From positions 1 to 58,930 of the forward strand of contig CALGYZ010000005.1 of assembly GCA_937934645.1 (NCBI GenBank): DNA of 58,930 nucleotides, written 5' to 3'. This document shows positions 15,787 through 24,615 of this stretch, in pieces. The translations under genes and the position numbers were made by a program. Under the pieces are notes generated by a model, which saw only the letters and a program-made list of their open reading frames with translations, was not told where the DNA came from and did not search any database. The stretch's first letter is position 1; each line of letters begins with the position of its first letter. This stretch comes from an uncultured Bacillaceae bacterium (GTDB lineage: Bacteria; Bacillota; Bacilli; Bacillales; Caldibacillaceae).

Positions 15787-17079
15787 TTATTTTAGGAAAC
15801 CTTTATAGTGCCGCTTTACAAGTTGGGCTTCCAGTTGTTTCATTGTTTCCAGGGCAACGCCGATCACGATCAAAAGACTTGTTCCTCCAATTTGTACGCT
15901 GGCAGGCAACTTAGCCAGGTTGGTGAAAAACACGGGCAATACAGCGATAATCGCCAAAAACAGTGATCCGACAAACGTCAGCCGGTATAACACACCTGTA
16001 AAATATTCCTGTGTTTGTTTGCCGGGGCGACGTCCGGGTACGTAAGCGCCTTGCTTTTTCAAGTTTTCAGCCAGTTGTTCCGGATTCACAACGACAAACG
16101 CATAAAAATAAGTAAATGCGATGATCAGCCCGACATACAGAATCATTCCAAAGGGATGTGAGTAAGAGAACCATTCAGTAATCCAACGTGTAATCTCATT
16201 GTCCCCGAAAAACGATGCAATTGTCGGGGGTGTAATCAGGAATGATACTGCAAATATGACCGGGATAACACCGGCAGCATTTACTTTTAAAGGAATGTGC
16301 GATGCGTTTCCGCCGACCATACCGGTGCCGGTAACTTTTTTCGCATATTGAATCGGAATCTTCCGTACAGCCTGCTGCACGTAGATGGCACCGACAATAA
16401 TTGCCAAAATTAAGAGAAGCAGGAGTACAGCAATTACAATGCGGATGAATAATTGATCGCCCGCATTTTGAAATTGCGATGCATACACCTGGTTAAGCAT
16501 CGATGGAATGGCAGAAACGATCCCTGCGAAAATAATAATGGAAATTCCGTTTCCTACACCCTTTTCGGTTATTAACTCTCCGAGCCATAGCAAGAAAGCC
16601 GTCCCTGCCGTTAATACCAATGCGATTAGCAAATAGTTACCCAATGAATTGCTTTCAATCAGTAGTCCGCCTGCATAAGCGTTAAAACCGTAGGACATGC
16701 CCAGTGCCTGGATAAAACCGAGGATGATTGCCGCATAGCGGGTAACCTGGGCGATTTTCCTCCGCCCGACCTCTCCCTGCTTTGACCATTCGGTTAACTT
16801 CGGCACAACATCCATTTGCAATAGCTGCATGATAATCGATGCTGTAATATAGGGCATGACTCCCATAGCGAAAATGGAAAAGTTGCTTAATGCTCCTCCG
16901 CCAAAAATATTTAATACACCGAAAGCATTTGCCTGGTGATCAAACTTTAACACATCCGCATTTACACCCGGAACCGGGATGAATGTACCAACGCGGAAGA
17001 TAATAAGCATTAAAAGCGTGAAAATAATTTTGTTTCGTATATCCCGCACACGCATAAAATTGGAGATTGTCCGGAACAT
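15787..17079 (-). CDS. secY: SecY, protein-conducting channel subunit
   Basis: A 430-residue SecY with ten transmembrane segments. Visible family features are the start MFRTISNFMRVRDIRNKI, the motif GGNASHIPLKVNAAGVIPVI, and the C5-loop region GRRPGKQT. It forms the translocon with SecE (encoded at 42994-43173) and SecG. Its ATG overlaps the rplO stop by one base (TAATG), indicating coupled translation. Confidence 0.98.
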   Translation of the reverse strand: MFRTISNFMRVRDIRNKIIFTLLMLIIFRVGTFIPVPGVNADVLKFDHQANAFGVLNIFGGGALSNFSIFAMGVMPYITASIIMQLLQMDVVPKLTEWSKQGEVGRRKIAQVTRYAAIILGFIQALGMSYGFNAYAGGLLIESNSLGNYLLIALVLTAGTAFLLWLGELITEKGVGNGISIIIFAGIVSAIPSMLNQVYASQFQNAGDQLFIRIVIAVLLLLLILAIIVGAIYVQQAVRKIPIQYAKKVTGTGMVGGNASHIPLKVNAAGVIPVIFAVSFLITPPTIASFFGDNEITRWITEWFSYSHPFGMILYVGLIIAFTYFYAFVVVNPEQLAENLKKQGAYVPGRRPGKQTQEYFTGVLYRLTFVGSLFLAIIAVLPVFFTNLAKLPASVQIGGTSLLIVIGVALETMKQLEAQLVKRHYKGFLK

Positions 17080-17519
17080 TAAACCACCTCAGTACTTCCA
17101 CCTGCAGCTTCTATGGCTTCTTTTGCAGCGGCAGAAAATTTATGAGCCTTTACTGTCAGCTTTTTATCAAGTTTGCCTTTCGCAAGTATTTTTATACCGG
17201 CCATTTCTTTTTTAACAATGCCTGTTTCCACTAAAAGCTCAGGTGTGACGACTGTACCTTCGTCGAAGCGGTTTAATGTTTCCAGGTTAACCACAGCATA
17301 CTCTTTGCGGTTGATATTGGTAAATCCGCGTTTCGGAAGACGTTGGAACAAAGGCATTTGTCCGCCTTCAAATCCCGGACGTACTCCACCGCCTGAGCGT
17401 GCATTTTGTCCTTTATGACCACGTCCGCTAGTTTTTCCATAACCGCTTCCGGTTCCGCGACCGACACGTTTGCGGGCTTTGCGAGTACCTTCATTTAACT
17501 GTAACTCATGAAGTTTCAT
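17079..17519 (-). CDS. rplO: 50S ribosomal protein L15
   Basis: A 146-residue L15 with the glycine- and arginine-rich N-terminal extension (KRVGRGTGSGYGKTSGRGHK) that threads into 23S rRNA, and a globular C-terminal domain. It lies between rpmD (30 bp gap) and secY (1-base overlap). Confidence 0.97.
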   Translation of the reverse strand: MKLHELQLNEGTRKARKRVGRGTGSGYGKTSGRGHKGQNARSGGGVRPGFEGGQMPLFQRLPKRGFTNINRKEYAVVNLETLNRFDEGTVVTPELLVETGIVKKEMAGIKILAKGKLDKKLTVKAHKFSAAAKEAIEAAGGSTEVV

Positions 17520-17549
17520 GTTGGCACCTCCTTCAATATTTAGGATCTG

Positions 17550-17732
17550 TTATATTTCCTTCACCTTAACTAAGTGGGAAACTTTATTAATCATTCCGCG
17601 AATTGCGGGACTATCTTCTTTAACAACTGTTTGGTTTAACTTGCGCAAACCTAATGCTTTAACCGTTGCTTTTTGATCTTTGGGACGGCCGATTGTGCTA
17701 CGGGTGAGGGTAATTTCTAATTTATTTGCCAT
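17550..17732 (-). CDS. rpmD: 50S ribosomal protein L30
   Basis: A 60-residue L30, with LEITLTRSTIGRPKDQKATV and the end NKVSHLVKVKEI. It is the short bacterial form. It lies 14 bp after rpsE and 30 bp before rplO. Confidence 0.96.
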   Translation of the reverse strand: MANKLEITLTRSTIGRPKDQKATVKALGLRKLNQTVVKEDSPAIRGMINKVSHLVKVKEI

Positions 17733-17746
17733 GTATTTTTCCCTCC

Positions 17747-18247
17747 TTAACTTAACAATTCTTCAACTGTTTTATTACGTAATCTCGCAACATCTTCCGC
17801 ACGCTTTAAGTGTTTTAATCCTTCCATAGTGGCCCGGACCATATTAATCGGTGTGCTGGAACCAAGGGATTTCGTTAAGATGTCCCCGACACCTGCCAGC
17901 TCAAGAACGGCACGGACAGGACCGCCTGCGATCACTCCTGTACCTTCATGGGCAGGTTTTAAAAGAACCTTTCCGGCACCGAAACGGCCGAGAATTTCAT
18001 GCGGAATTGTTGTGCCTACAATCGGCACTTCGATTAAATTTTTCTTGGCATTTTCAATTGCTTTACGGATGGCATCAGGTACTTCTTGCGCCTTTCCTGT
18101 ACCGAATCCAACATGACCGTTTTTATCTCCAACTACCACCAGGGCAGTAAAGCGGAAACGACGTCCACCTTTCACTACTTTCGCAACACGGTTTACAGCA
18201 ACTACACGCTCTTCCAGTTCGAGCTTAGACGGATCTATACGATGCAT
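17747..18247 (-). CDS. rpsE: 30S ribosomal protein S5
   Basis: A 166-residue S5 with the dsRNA-binding-like N-domain (RVAKVVKGGRRFRFTALVVV) and a C-terminal S5 fold. It acts in mRNA entry and decoding accuracy. The ATG before HRIDPSKLELEER is preferred over one two codons earlier, because GGAGGG sits eight bases before it and only three bases before the other. Confidence 0.96.
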   Translation of the reverse strand: MHRIDPSKLELEERVVAVNRVAKVVKGGRRFRFTALVVVGDKNGHVGFGTGKAQEVPDAIRKAIENAKKNLIEVPIVGTTIPHEILGRFGAGKVLLKPAHEGTGVIAGGPVRAVLELAGVGDILTKSLGSSTPINMVRATMEGLKHLKRAEDVARLRNKTVEELLS

Positions 18248-18268
18248 ATTCATTCCCTCCTTTTACTG

Positions 18269-18631
18269 TTAAAATTCCAGACCTGTTTCCCTTGCAGATT
18301 CTGCTAATGCTTTCACACGGCCGTGGTAAATATACCCGCTGCGGTCAAAAACAACAGATTTATAGCCTTTTTCGATCGCTCTTTTTGCTACCAGTTCTCC
18401 GACTTTTGCAGCCGCTTCAACATTGCCTGTGGACTCCAGGTCAAACTCTTTATCCAGAGTCGATGCACTTGCCAGCGTTACACCATTCAAATCATCGATT
18501 AATTGTGCATAGATATGTTTATTGGAACGGTACACAGATAATCTCGGACGTTCCGGTGTACCGAATATTTTCTTACGGATACGCATATGTCTTTTTTTAC
18601 GTACGGCGTTTCTGGCTGGTTTTTTAATCAT
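18269..18631 (-). CDS. rplR: 50S ribosomal protein L18
   Basis: A 120-residue L18 that binds 5S rRNA in the central protuberance, with RPRLSVYRSNKHIYAQLIDD and the end VKALAESARETGLEF. The ATG chosen follows GGAGTGACAAGA. An in-frame GTG three codons earlier is part of that ribosome-binding site. Confidence 0.96.
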   Translation of the reverse strand: MIKKPARNAVRKKRHMRIRKKIFGTPERPRLSVYRSNKHIYAQLIDDLNGVTLASASTLDKEFDLESTGNVEAAAKVGELVAKRAIEKGYKSVVFDRSGYIYHGRVKALAESARETGLEF

Positions 18632-18662
18632 TCTTGTCACTCCTTTCTCATATTAGCCCGCT

Positions 18663-19199
18663 TTATTTACCGGTTTTACCTTCTTTACGACGGACATATT
18701 CGCCCTCATAACGAATTCCTTTACCTTTATACGGCTCAGGCGGACGAACGGCACGGATTTTTGCGGCAAATTCTCCGACTTTTTGTTTGTCGATCCCTTT
18801 CACAACAATTTTTGTGTTAGATGGAACATCGATTTCAATTCCGTCTTCAGAAACAAATTCAACAGGATGTGAAAAGCCAACATTCAATACGAGCTTTTTG
18901 CCTTGTTTTTGTGCACGGTAACCGACACCGACCAATTCGAGAGACTTTTCAAAGCCTTTAGATACACCTTCAATCATGTTGGCGATTAAAGAACGTGTCG
19001 TTCCGTGAAGAGCCCTATGTTCTTTTGAATCAGAAGGCCGAGTGACAGTTAATTGATTTTCTTCCATTTGAATATTCATGTCATTATTAAATTCTTTAGA
19101 AAGTTCACCTTTCGGACCTTTTACAGTTACAGAATTTCCGTTAACTGTAACTGTAACGTCTTTTGGTATTTCAATAGGTTTATTACCAATTCGTGACAT
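18663..19199 (-). CDS. rplF: 50S ribosomal protein L6
   Basis: A 178-residue L6 with two repeated folds, beginning SRIGNKPIEIPKDVTV and ending in the conserved YKGKGIRYEGEYVRRKEGKT. It lies near the sarcin-ricin loop and the L7/L12 stalk base. It is 27 bp after rpsH. Confidence 0.97.
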   Translation of the reverse strand: MSRIGNKPIEIPKDVTVTVNGNSVTVKGPKGELSKEFNNDMNIQMEENQLTVTRPSDSKEHRALHGTTRSLIANMIEGVSKGFEKSLELVGVGYRAQKQGKKLVLNVGFSHPVEFVSEDGIEIDVPSNTKIVVKGIDKQKVGEFAAKIRAVRPPEPYKGKGIRYEGEYVRRKEGKTGK

Positions 19200-19226
19200 G
19201 TCTTACACCTCCGTTCATCAGTCTGA

Positions 19227-19625
19227 TTACCAAACGTATGCTAATACTTCCCCGCCGATTCTCCGTGCGCGGGCTTCTTTATCGGTCATGACGCCGCTGG
19301 ATGTGGAAATAATTGCAATTCCAAGACCGTTCAATACTTTCGGCACTTCATCAGCTTTGGCATAAACACGCAGTCCGGGTTTGCTGATTCTTTTTAAACC
19401 GGTAATTACACGTTCGTTGTTCGGGCCGTATTTTAAGAAAATGCGGATGATTCCTTGTTTATTGTCATCAATATATTCTACGTCGCGGATGAAACCTTCC
19501 CGTTTCAAAATCTCGCAGATCTCTTTTTTAATGTTGGAAGCTGAAACTTCCAAGCTTTCGTGACGTACCATGTTCGCATTACGGATGCGGGTTAATAAGT
19601 CAGCAATTGGATCTGTCATTACCAT
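19227..19625 (-). CDS. rpsH: 30S ribosomal protein S8
   Basis: A 132-residue S8, the same length as in B. subtilis, beginning MVMTDPIADLLTRIRNANMV and ending GEVLAYVW. It is a primary 16S central-domain binder and, in several bacteria, the feedback repressor of the spc operon. Confidence 0.97.
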   Translation of the reverse strand: MVMTDPIADLLTRIRNANMVRHESLEVSASNIKKEICEILKREGFIRDVEYIDDNKQGIIRIFLKYGPNNERVITGLKRISKPGLRVYAKADEVPKVLNGLGIAIISTSSGVMTDKEARARRIGGEVLAYVW

Positions 19626-19656
19626 TTATTTTTACCTCCTTCCCATTTTCAGGACT

Positions 19657-19842
19657 TTACCAGCTCGCTTTTTTAACGCCCGGGATTTGTCCTTTATAAG
19701 CTAATTCACGGAAACAAATACGGCATAGTTTAAACTTGCGCATGACAGAGTGCGGACGGCCACAGCGTTCACAGCGTGTATACTCCCGCACTTTGAATTT
19801 CTGCTTACGTTTTTGTTTTGCGATCAAAGATTTTTTAGCCAC
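19657..19842 (-). CDS. rpsZ: 30S ribosomal protein S14, zinc-binding type
   Basis: A 61-residue S14 of the short zinc (C+) type, with CERCGRPH and CRICFRELAYKGQIPGVKKASW giving CxxC and CxxC. It binds 16S rRNA in the 30S head. B. subtilis has a second, zinc-free paralogue elsewhere used under zinc limitation; none is in this window. Confidence 0.97.
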   Translation of the reverse strand: MAKKSLIAKQKRKQKFKVREYTRCERCGRPHSVMRKFKLCRICFRELAYKGQIPGVKKASW

Positions 19843-19862
19843 ATTTTCGCCTCCCTTGTCTA

Positions 19863-20402
19863 TTATTTTCTAAACGGCATTCCCAGTTGAGCAAGCAATT
19901 CACGGGACTCTTCATCCGTATTGGCGGTCGTAACAATCACAATATCCATTCCACGTACCTTTGAAACTTTATCGTAATCTATTTCAGGGAAAATGAGCTG
20001 TTCTTTAATTCCTAAAGTATAGTTTCCTCTTCCGTCGAATGCGTTTTTCGATACTCCGCGGAAGTCCCGTACACGCGGCAAGGATACGGAAACGAGCTTG
20101 TCAAAGAAGTCGTACATACGGTCTCCGCGTAATGTAACTTTGCATCCGATCGGCATACCTTCACGGAGACGGAATCCGGCAATAGATTTTTTCGCTCTTG
20201 TTACTACAGGTTTTTGTCCGGTGATCAATGTCAGTTCTTCAACGGCGTTATCCAGTGCCTTCGGGTTTTGAACAGCGTCGCCGACACCCATGTTCACAAC
20301 GATTTTTTCTAGTTTCGGTACTTGCATTACAGATTTATAATTAAATTTTTTCATTAAACTTGGAACAATCTCTTTTAAATATCTTTCTTTTAAGCGATTC
20401 AT
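19863..20402 (-). CDS. rplE: 50S ribosomal protein L5
   Basis: A 179-residue L5 of the central protuberance, which binds 5S rRNA and contacts P-site tRNA. It shows KIVVNMGVGDAV, TRAKKSIAGFRLREGMPIGC and DIVIVTTANTDEE. It lies 29 bp after rplX. Confidence 0.97.
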   Translation of the reverse strand: MNRLKERYLKEIVPSLMKKFNYKSVMQVPKLEKIVVNMGVGDAVQNPKALDNAVEELTLITGQKPVVTRAKKSIAGFRLREGMPIGCKVTLRGDRMYDFFDKLVSVSLPRVRDFRGVSKNAFDGRGNYTLGIKEQLIFPEIDYDKVSKVRGMDIVIVTTANTDEESRELLAQLGMPFRK

Positions 20403-20431
20403 TCAGTGTACCTCCCTTCTCGCGATGAAAG

Positions 20432-20743
20432 CTATTTATCTAATATCGCACCTGATCTTTTTGCATAACGTACTTTTTTACCGTCGACAAATTTATAGCC
20501 AACGCGTGTTGGTTTTCCTGTTTCCGGGTCGATCGGCATAACGTTTGAAACATGAATCGGGGCTTCTATGCTGATAATTCCGCCTTGCGGATTATCCTGA
20601 GATGGTTTTGCATGTTTTTTTACGATGTTTACGCCCTCAACGATTACCCGTTCCTTTTTCGGAAATGCAGCTAAAATAACACCCGTTTTACCTTTGTCTT
20701 TGCCGGTGATCACCATTACTTTGTCGCCTTTTTTAACATGCAT
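20432..20743 (-). CDS. rplX: 50S ribosomal protein L24
   Basis: A 103-residue L24 with an N-terminal KOW motif (MHVKKGDKVMVITGKDKGKT). It is one of the two initiators of 50S assembly and sits at the tunnel exit. It lies 46 bp after rplN. Confidence 0.97.
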   Translation of the reverse strand: MHVKKGDKVMVITGKDKGKTGVILAAFPKKERVIVEGVNIVKKHAKPSQDNPQGGIISIEAPIHVSNVMPIDPETGKPTRVGYKFVDGKKVRYAKRSGAILDK

Positions 20744-20789
20744 GATTTGTTTCGCACCTCCTTAAAAGGTATAACTCTCGTTCTTTCGT

Positions 20790-21158
20790 TTAGAGAACTT
20801 CCGGAGCAAGAGAAATGATTTTCATAAAGTTGTTGTCGCGCAATTCACGGGCAACGGGCCCGAAAATACGTGTACCGCGCGGGCTTTTATCTTCCCGGAT
20901 AATGACGCATGCATTTTCATCAAAACGGATATAAGTTCCGTCGCTGCGGCGTACACCGCGTTTTGTACGGACGACAACGGCTTTTACGATGTCACCTTTT
21001 TTAACAACGCCTCCTGGTGTTGCGGATTTAACGGTGCCGACGACTACGTCACCGATGTTCGCATACTTGCGTCCGGATCCTCCGAGTACTTTAATCGTTA
21101 AAATTTCACGAGCACCTGAGTTGTCTGCAACTTTCAAACGGGATTCTTGTTGAATCAT
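20790..21158 (-). CDS. rplN: 50S ribosomal protein L14
   Basis: A 122-residue L14 with the signature region VVRTKRGVRRSDGTYIRFDE, which forms bridge B8 and contacts L19. The protein is highly conserved and full length. It lies 38 bp after rpsQ. Confidence 0.97.
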   Translation of the reverse strand: MIQQESRLKVADNSGAREILTIKVLGGSGRKYANIGDVVVGTVKSATPGGVVKKGDIVKAVVVRTKRGVRRSDGTYIRFDENACVIIREDKSPRGTRIFGPVARELRDNNFMKIISLAPEVL

Positions 21159-21196
21159 AGTTTATACCTCCTTTCGGCATTCAAACTGTACATTTA

Positions 21197-21460
21197 TTAA
21201 ATAACAACGGCTTTTTCAACAATTTTAACGAGCCGGAATCTTTTCGTTTTTGATAACGGCCGAGTTTCCATAATTTGTACAATATCGCCGATTTTCGCTT
21301 CGTTCATTTCGTCATGGGCCTTGAATTTTTTCGAATATCTTACCCGTTTACCGTAAAGAGGATGTTTTTTATATGTTTCTACCAGCACAGTGATCGTTTT
21401 GTCCATCTTATCGGAAACGACACGGCCGGTATATACTTTACGATTGTTGCGCTCGCTCAT
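21197..21460 (-). CDS. rpsQ: 30S ribosomal protein S17
   Basis: An 87-residue OB-fold S17, a primary 16S rRNA binder, with YTGRVVSDKMDKTITVLVET and the signature GDIVQIMETRPLSKTKR. It lies 21 bp after rpmC. Confidence 0.97.
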   Translation of the reverse strand: MSERNNRKVYTGRVVSDKMDKTITVLVETYKKHPLYGKRVRYSKKFKAHDEMNEAKIGDIVQIMETRPLSKTKRFRLVKIVEKAVVI

Positions 21461-21481
21461 TCTTTTACCCCCTCTCTTTTA

Positions 21482-21682
21482 TTATCTTTTGATGCCGAGC
21501 TCTCTTTCACGAATAATTGTTTTCATGCGTGCAATTGTTTTCCGGACTTCTCTGATGCGGGCTGTATTTTCTAACTGACCTGTTGCAAGCTGGAAACGAA
21601 GGTTGAAAAGTTCTTCCTTCAGCTCTTTGATTTTTTGTTCAATTTCGGCAGTGGTTAATTCGCGGATTTCCTTAGCTTTCAT
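21482..21682 (-). CDS. rpmC: 50S ribosomal protein L29
   Basis: A 66-residue two-helix L29 near the tunnel exit, where it helps form the docking site for SRP and trigger factor. Its start (MKAKEIRELTTAEIE) lies 11 bp inside the end of rplP, with GGTGGTGA upstream. A longer reading that begins five codons earlier has no supporting ribosome-binding site. Confidence 0.95.
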   Translation of the reverse strand: MKAKEIRELTTAEIEQKIKELKEELFNLRFQLATGQLENTARIREVRKTIARMKTIIRERELGIKR

Positions 21683-22106
21683 TTGCTTCACCACCAATTT
21701 CTTCTCGTTTTACAAATTTACATTTAATCGGCAATTTATGGGATGCAAGGCGTAAAGCTTCGCGGGCAACTTCTTCCGGTACTCCGGCTACTTCAAACAT
21801 AACTTTCCCCGGTTTAACTACTGCTACCCAGCCTTCAGGTGAACCTTTACCGGACCCCATCCGTACTTCCAAAGGTTTGGCTGTGTATGGTTTGTGCGGG
21901 AAGATTTTTATCCATACTTTTCCTCCCCGTTTCATATAACGTGTCATCGCGATACGGGCAGCTTCGATTTGGCGGTTTGTAATCCAGGAAGGTTCTAGAG
22001 CCTGCAACCCGTATTCACCGAATGTTACTTGAGTCCCGCCTTTGGCCCGGCCGCGCATTTTTCCGCGGTGCTCACGGCGGTATTTCACACGTTTCGGCAT
22101 TAACAT
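21672..22106 (-). CDS. rplP: 50S ribosomal protein L16
   Basis: A 144-residue L16, MLMPKRVKYRREHRGKMRG and on, same length as in B. subtilis. It lies near the A site and helps position tRNA. It overlaps rpmC by 11 bp and starts two bases after the rpsC stop. Confidence 0.97.
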   Translation of the reverse strand: MLMPKRVKYRREHRGKMRGRAKGGTQVTFGEYGLQALEPSWITNRQIEAARIAMTRYMKRGGKVWIKIFPHKPYTAKPLEVRMGSGKGSPEGWVAVVKPGKVMFEVAGVPEEVAREALRLASHKLPIKCKFVKREEIGGEANES

Positions 22107-22108
22107 AA

Positions 22109-22765
22109 TTATTTTCCTCCTTCCTCTTTATTTTTCTTCTTAGGAAGAACTTCTCCACGGTAGATCCACACTTTCACGCCGAGTTTTCCGTAAGTTGTAT
22201 CTGCTTCCGCATGGGCATAATCGATATCAGCACGTAAAGTATGGAGCGGAACAGTACCTTCGCTGTAATGTTCAGAACGAGCAATATCCGCACCACCAAG
22301 ACGACCGGAAACCATTGTTTTAATACCCTTTGCACCTGCACGCATCGTTCTTTGGATCGCCTGTTTTTGAGCACGGCGGAAAGATATACGGTTCTCCAGC
22401 TGACGGGCAATGTTTTCAGCGACTAACTTTGCATCAAGATCCGGCTTTTTGATTTCAACAATATTGATATGAACTTTTTTATCCGTTAAGGCACTTAAAG
22501 CTTTCCGAAGTGCTTCTACCTCAGATCCGCCTTTACCAATCACCATTCCGGGTTTAGCCGTATGAATTGTGATATTCACCCGGTTAGCCGCACGTTCAAT
22601 CTCAATACCGGAAACAGCTGCATCTTTCAAACGGCTTGAAATATATTCACGGATTTTAATATCCTCATGCAATAAATCTGCATAGTCCTTTTCTGCATAC
22701 CATTTTGATTCCCAATCACGAATGATTCCTATACGCAATCCAATTGGATGAACTTTTTGACCCAA
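22109..22765 (-). CDS. rpsC: 30S ribosomal protein S3
   Basis: A 218-residue S3 with a type II KH domain containing GMVIGKGGSEVEAL (GxxG loop), then the C-terminal S3 domain. It lines the mRNA entry channel with S4 and S5. It starts three bases after rplV and has a Lys-rich end. Confidence 0.97.
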   Translation of the reverse strand: MGQKVHPIGLRIGIIRDWESKWYAEKDYADLLHEDIKIREYISSRLKDAAVSGIEIERAANRVNITIHTAKPGMVIGKGGSEVEALRKALSALTDKKVHINIVEIKKPDLDAKLVAENIARQLENRISFRRAQKQAIQRTMRAGAKGIKTMVSGRLGGADIARSEHYSEGTVPLHTLRADIDYAHAEADTTYGKLGVKVWIYRGEVLPKKKNKEEGGK

Positions 22766-22768
22766 CCA

Positions 22769-23110
22769 TTATCCCTCCTTTTTTTCTGATACAACGATAG
22801 TAATGTGGCTGGTACGCTTGTTAATTTGCGTTGCACGGCCTTGTGCACGCGGACGATACCGTTTCAATGTCGGGCCTTCATCGACATATGCTTTGCAAAT
22901 GTAGAGATTGTTTACGTCCATCTCGTAGTTATGTTCAGCGTTTGCTACTGCAGATTTTAACACCTTTTCCACGATCGGCGAAGCTGCTTTATTAGTGTAT
23001 TTTAAGATGGAAATGGCTTCATCCACATCTTTGCCCCGGATTAAATCGACGACTAGTCGTGCTTTGCGGGGTGCGATCCGAACTGTTCTCGCAACAGCTT
23101 TTGCTTCCAT
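22769..23110 (-). CDS. rplV: 50S ribosomal protein L22
   Basis: A 113-residue L22 with a long beta hairpin (about 80-100; YRPRAQGRATQINKRTSH) that reaches into the exit tunnel at the macrolide site. No deletion or duplication is seen in the hairpin. It is 18 bp after rpsS. Confidence 0.97.
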   Translation of the reverse strand: MEAKAVARTVRIAPRKARLVVDLIRGKDVDEAISILKYTNKAASPIVEKVLKSAVANAEHNYEMDVNNLYICKAYVDEGPTLKRYRPRAQGRATQINKRTSHITIVVSEKKEG

Positions 23111-23128
23111 TTATTCGCCCTCCTCTCA

Positions 23129-23407
23129 TTAACGTTTTGTTTTCTTATCATCGCCGGCATGACCTTTAAAAGTGCGGGTTGGTGCGAATTCACCAAGCTT
23201 ATGGCCTACCATGTCCTCTGTAATATATACCGGAACATGTTTACGGCCATCATGAACCGCAATTGTATGTCCGACAAATGACGGGAATATAGTGGAACGG
23301 CGTGACCATGTTTTAATCACTTGTTTTTTTCCGCTTTTATTCAAAGCATCGATTTTTTTCAGCAAGTGTTCATCTGCGAAAGGCCCTTTTTTCAAACTGC
23401 GACCCAT
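23129..23407 (-). CDS. rpsS: 30S ribosomal protein S19
   Basis: A 92-residue S19 of the 30S head, MGRSLKKGPFADEHLLKK, with the signature TIAVHDGRKHVPVYITEDMV. It works with S13 and 16S rRNA in the head. It is 60 bp after rplB and preceded by AAGGAGG. Confidence 0.97.
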   Translation of the reverse strand: MGRSLKKGPFADEHLLKKIDALNKSGKKQVIKTWSRRSTIFPSFVGHTIAVHDGRKHVPVYITEDMVGHKLGEFAPTRTFKGHAGDDKKTKR

Positions 23408-23467
23408 TGTAGAACCTCCTTCCCTGATTGCCCTGCGGCTTTTTTATCAAACCGTAGCCCAGTCCAA

Positions 23468-24304
23468 TTATTTTTTGCTCTTACGACGACGAACAATAAA
23501 TTTATCGCTAGGATGGTTTTTCTTGCGAGTTTTGTATCCGATTGTCGGTTTACCCCAAGGAGTAACAGGAGCCACACGCCCGATCGGTGCTTTGCCTTCC
23601 CCACCACCGTGCGGGTGATCGTTCGGGTTCATTGCGGAACCACGTACGGCTGGACGTTTACCTAACCAGCGTGAACGGCCTGCTTTACCAATGTTAATTA
23701 ATTCGTGCTGTTCATTTCCAACTTGGCCGATTGTTGCACGGCAAGTGCCTAAAATCATGCGCACCTCACCGGATGCAAGACGTACCAAAACATATTTTCC
23801 TTCCTTACCAAGCACTTGTGCACTTGTTCCGGCAGAACGCACTAATTGCCCGCCTTTGCCCGGCTTTAATTCAATGTTGTGGATGAATGTACCTACCGGA
23901 ATGTTAGCAAGCGGTAATGCGTTACCTACCTTGATATCCACGTCCGGTCCGGACATGATATCCATGCCTACTTTTAATCCTTTCGGAGCAATAATATATC
24001 TTTTTTCTCCGTCATGATAATGGATCAAAGCAATGTTTGCAGAACGGTTAGGATCATACTCAATCGTAGCAACGCGTCCTGGTATTCCATCTTTGTTACG
24101 TTTGAAGTCAATCACACGGTATAAACGTTTATGACCGCCGCCTTTATGCCGGGTGGTGATTCTTCCCTGGTTGTTCCGACCGGCTTTTTTCGGCAGTGGA
24201 CGTAATAATGATTTTTCCGGTTTATCCGTAGTAATTTCGCTGAAATCTGAAACTGTCATATTACGCCGACCATTTGACGTCGGTTTGTAATGTTTGATTG
24301 CCAT
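23468..24304 (-). CDS. rplB: 50S ribosomal protein L2
   Basis: A 278-residue L2, a primary 23S binder near the peptidyl transferase centre. It shows the conserved loop AMNPNDHPHGGGEG with the His residue linked to peptidyl transfer. The two-domain OB and SH3-like fold is complete. It is 23 bp after rplW. Confidence 0.97.
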   Translation of the reverse strand: MAIKHYKPTSNGRRNMTVSDFSEITTDKPEKSLLRPLPKKAGRNNQGRITTRHKGGGHKRLYRVIDFKRNKDGIPGRVATIEYDPNRSANIALIHYHDGEKRYIIAPKGLKVGMDIMSGPDVDIKVGNALPLANIPVGTFIHNIELKPGKGGQLVRSAGTSAQVLGKEGKYVLVRLASGEVRMILGTCRATIGQVGNEQHELINIGKAGRSRWLGKRPAVRGSAMNPNDHPHGGGEGKAPIGRVAPVTPWGKPTIGYKTRKKNHPSDKFIVRRRKSKK

Positions 24305-24327
24305 TTCATTTCCCTCCTTTTTCTAAA

Positions 24328-24615
24328 TCATTCCGATTGGAAAATTTCGATTTCTTTACTGTCTTCGGTTAATGTAACAATGGCTTTACGGCGTTTGTTC
24401 GTATAACCTTCGTATCTTCCCATTCTTTTCGGCTTGCCTTTGTAGTTCATAATGTTTACTTTTTTCACTTTTACGCCGAAGATTTCTTCTACCGCTTGTT
24501 TTACTTGTGTTTTATTTGCTCTTAAGTCCACTTCGAAATGATACTTTTTGTTGCTCATATCGTTCATGGAGCGCTCAGTAATAATCGGGCTCTTGATAAC
24601 ATCGCGTGCATCCAT
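24328..24615 (-). CDS. rplW: 50S ribosomal protein L23
   Basis: A 95-residue L23 (DVIKSPIITERSMNDMSNKK) at the tunnel exit, where it docks trigger factor and SRP. Its ATG overlaps the rplD stop by one base (TAATG). Confidence 0.97.
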   Translation of the reverse strand: MDARDVIKSPIITERSMNDMSNKKYHFEVDLRANKTQVKQAVEEIFGVKVKKVNIMNYKGKPKRMGRYEGYTNKRRKAIVTLTEDSKEIEIFQSE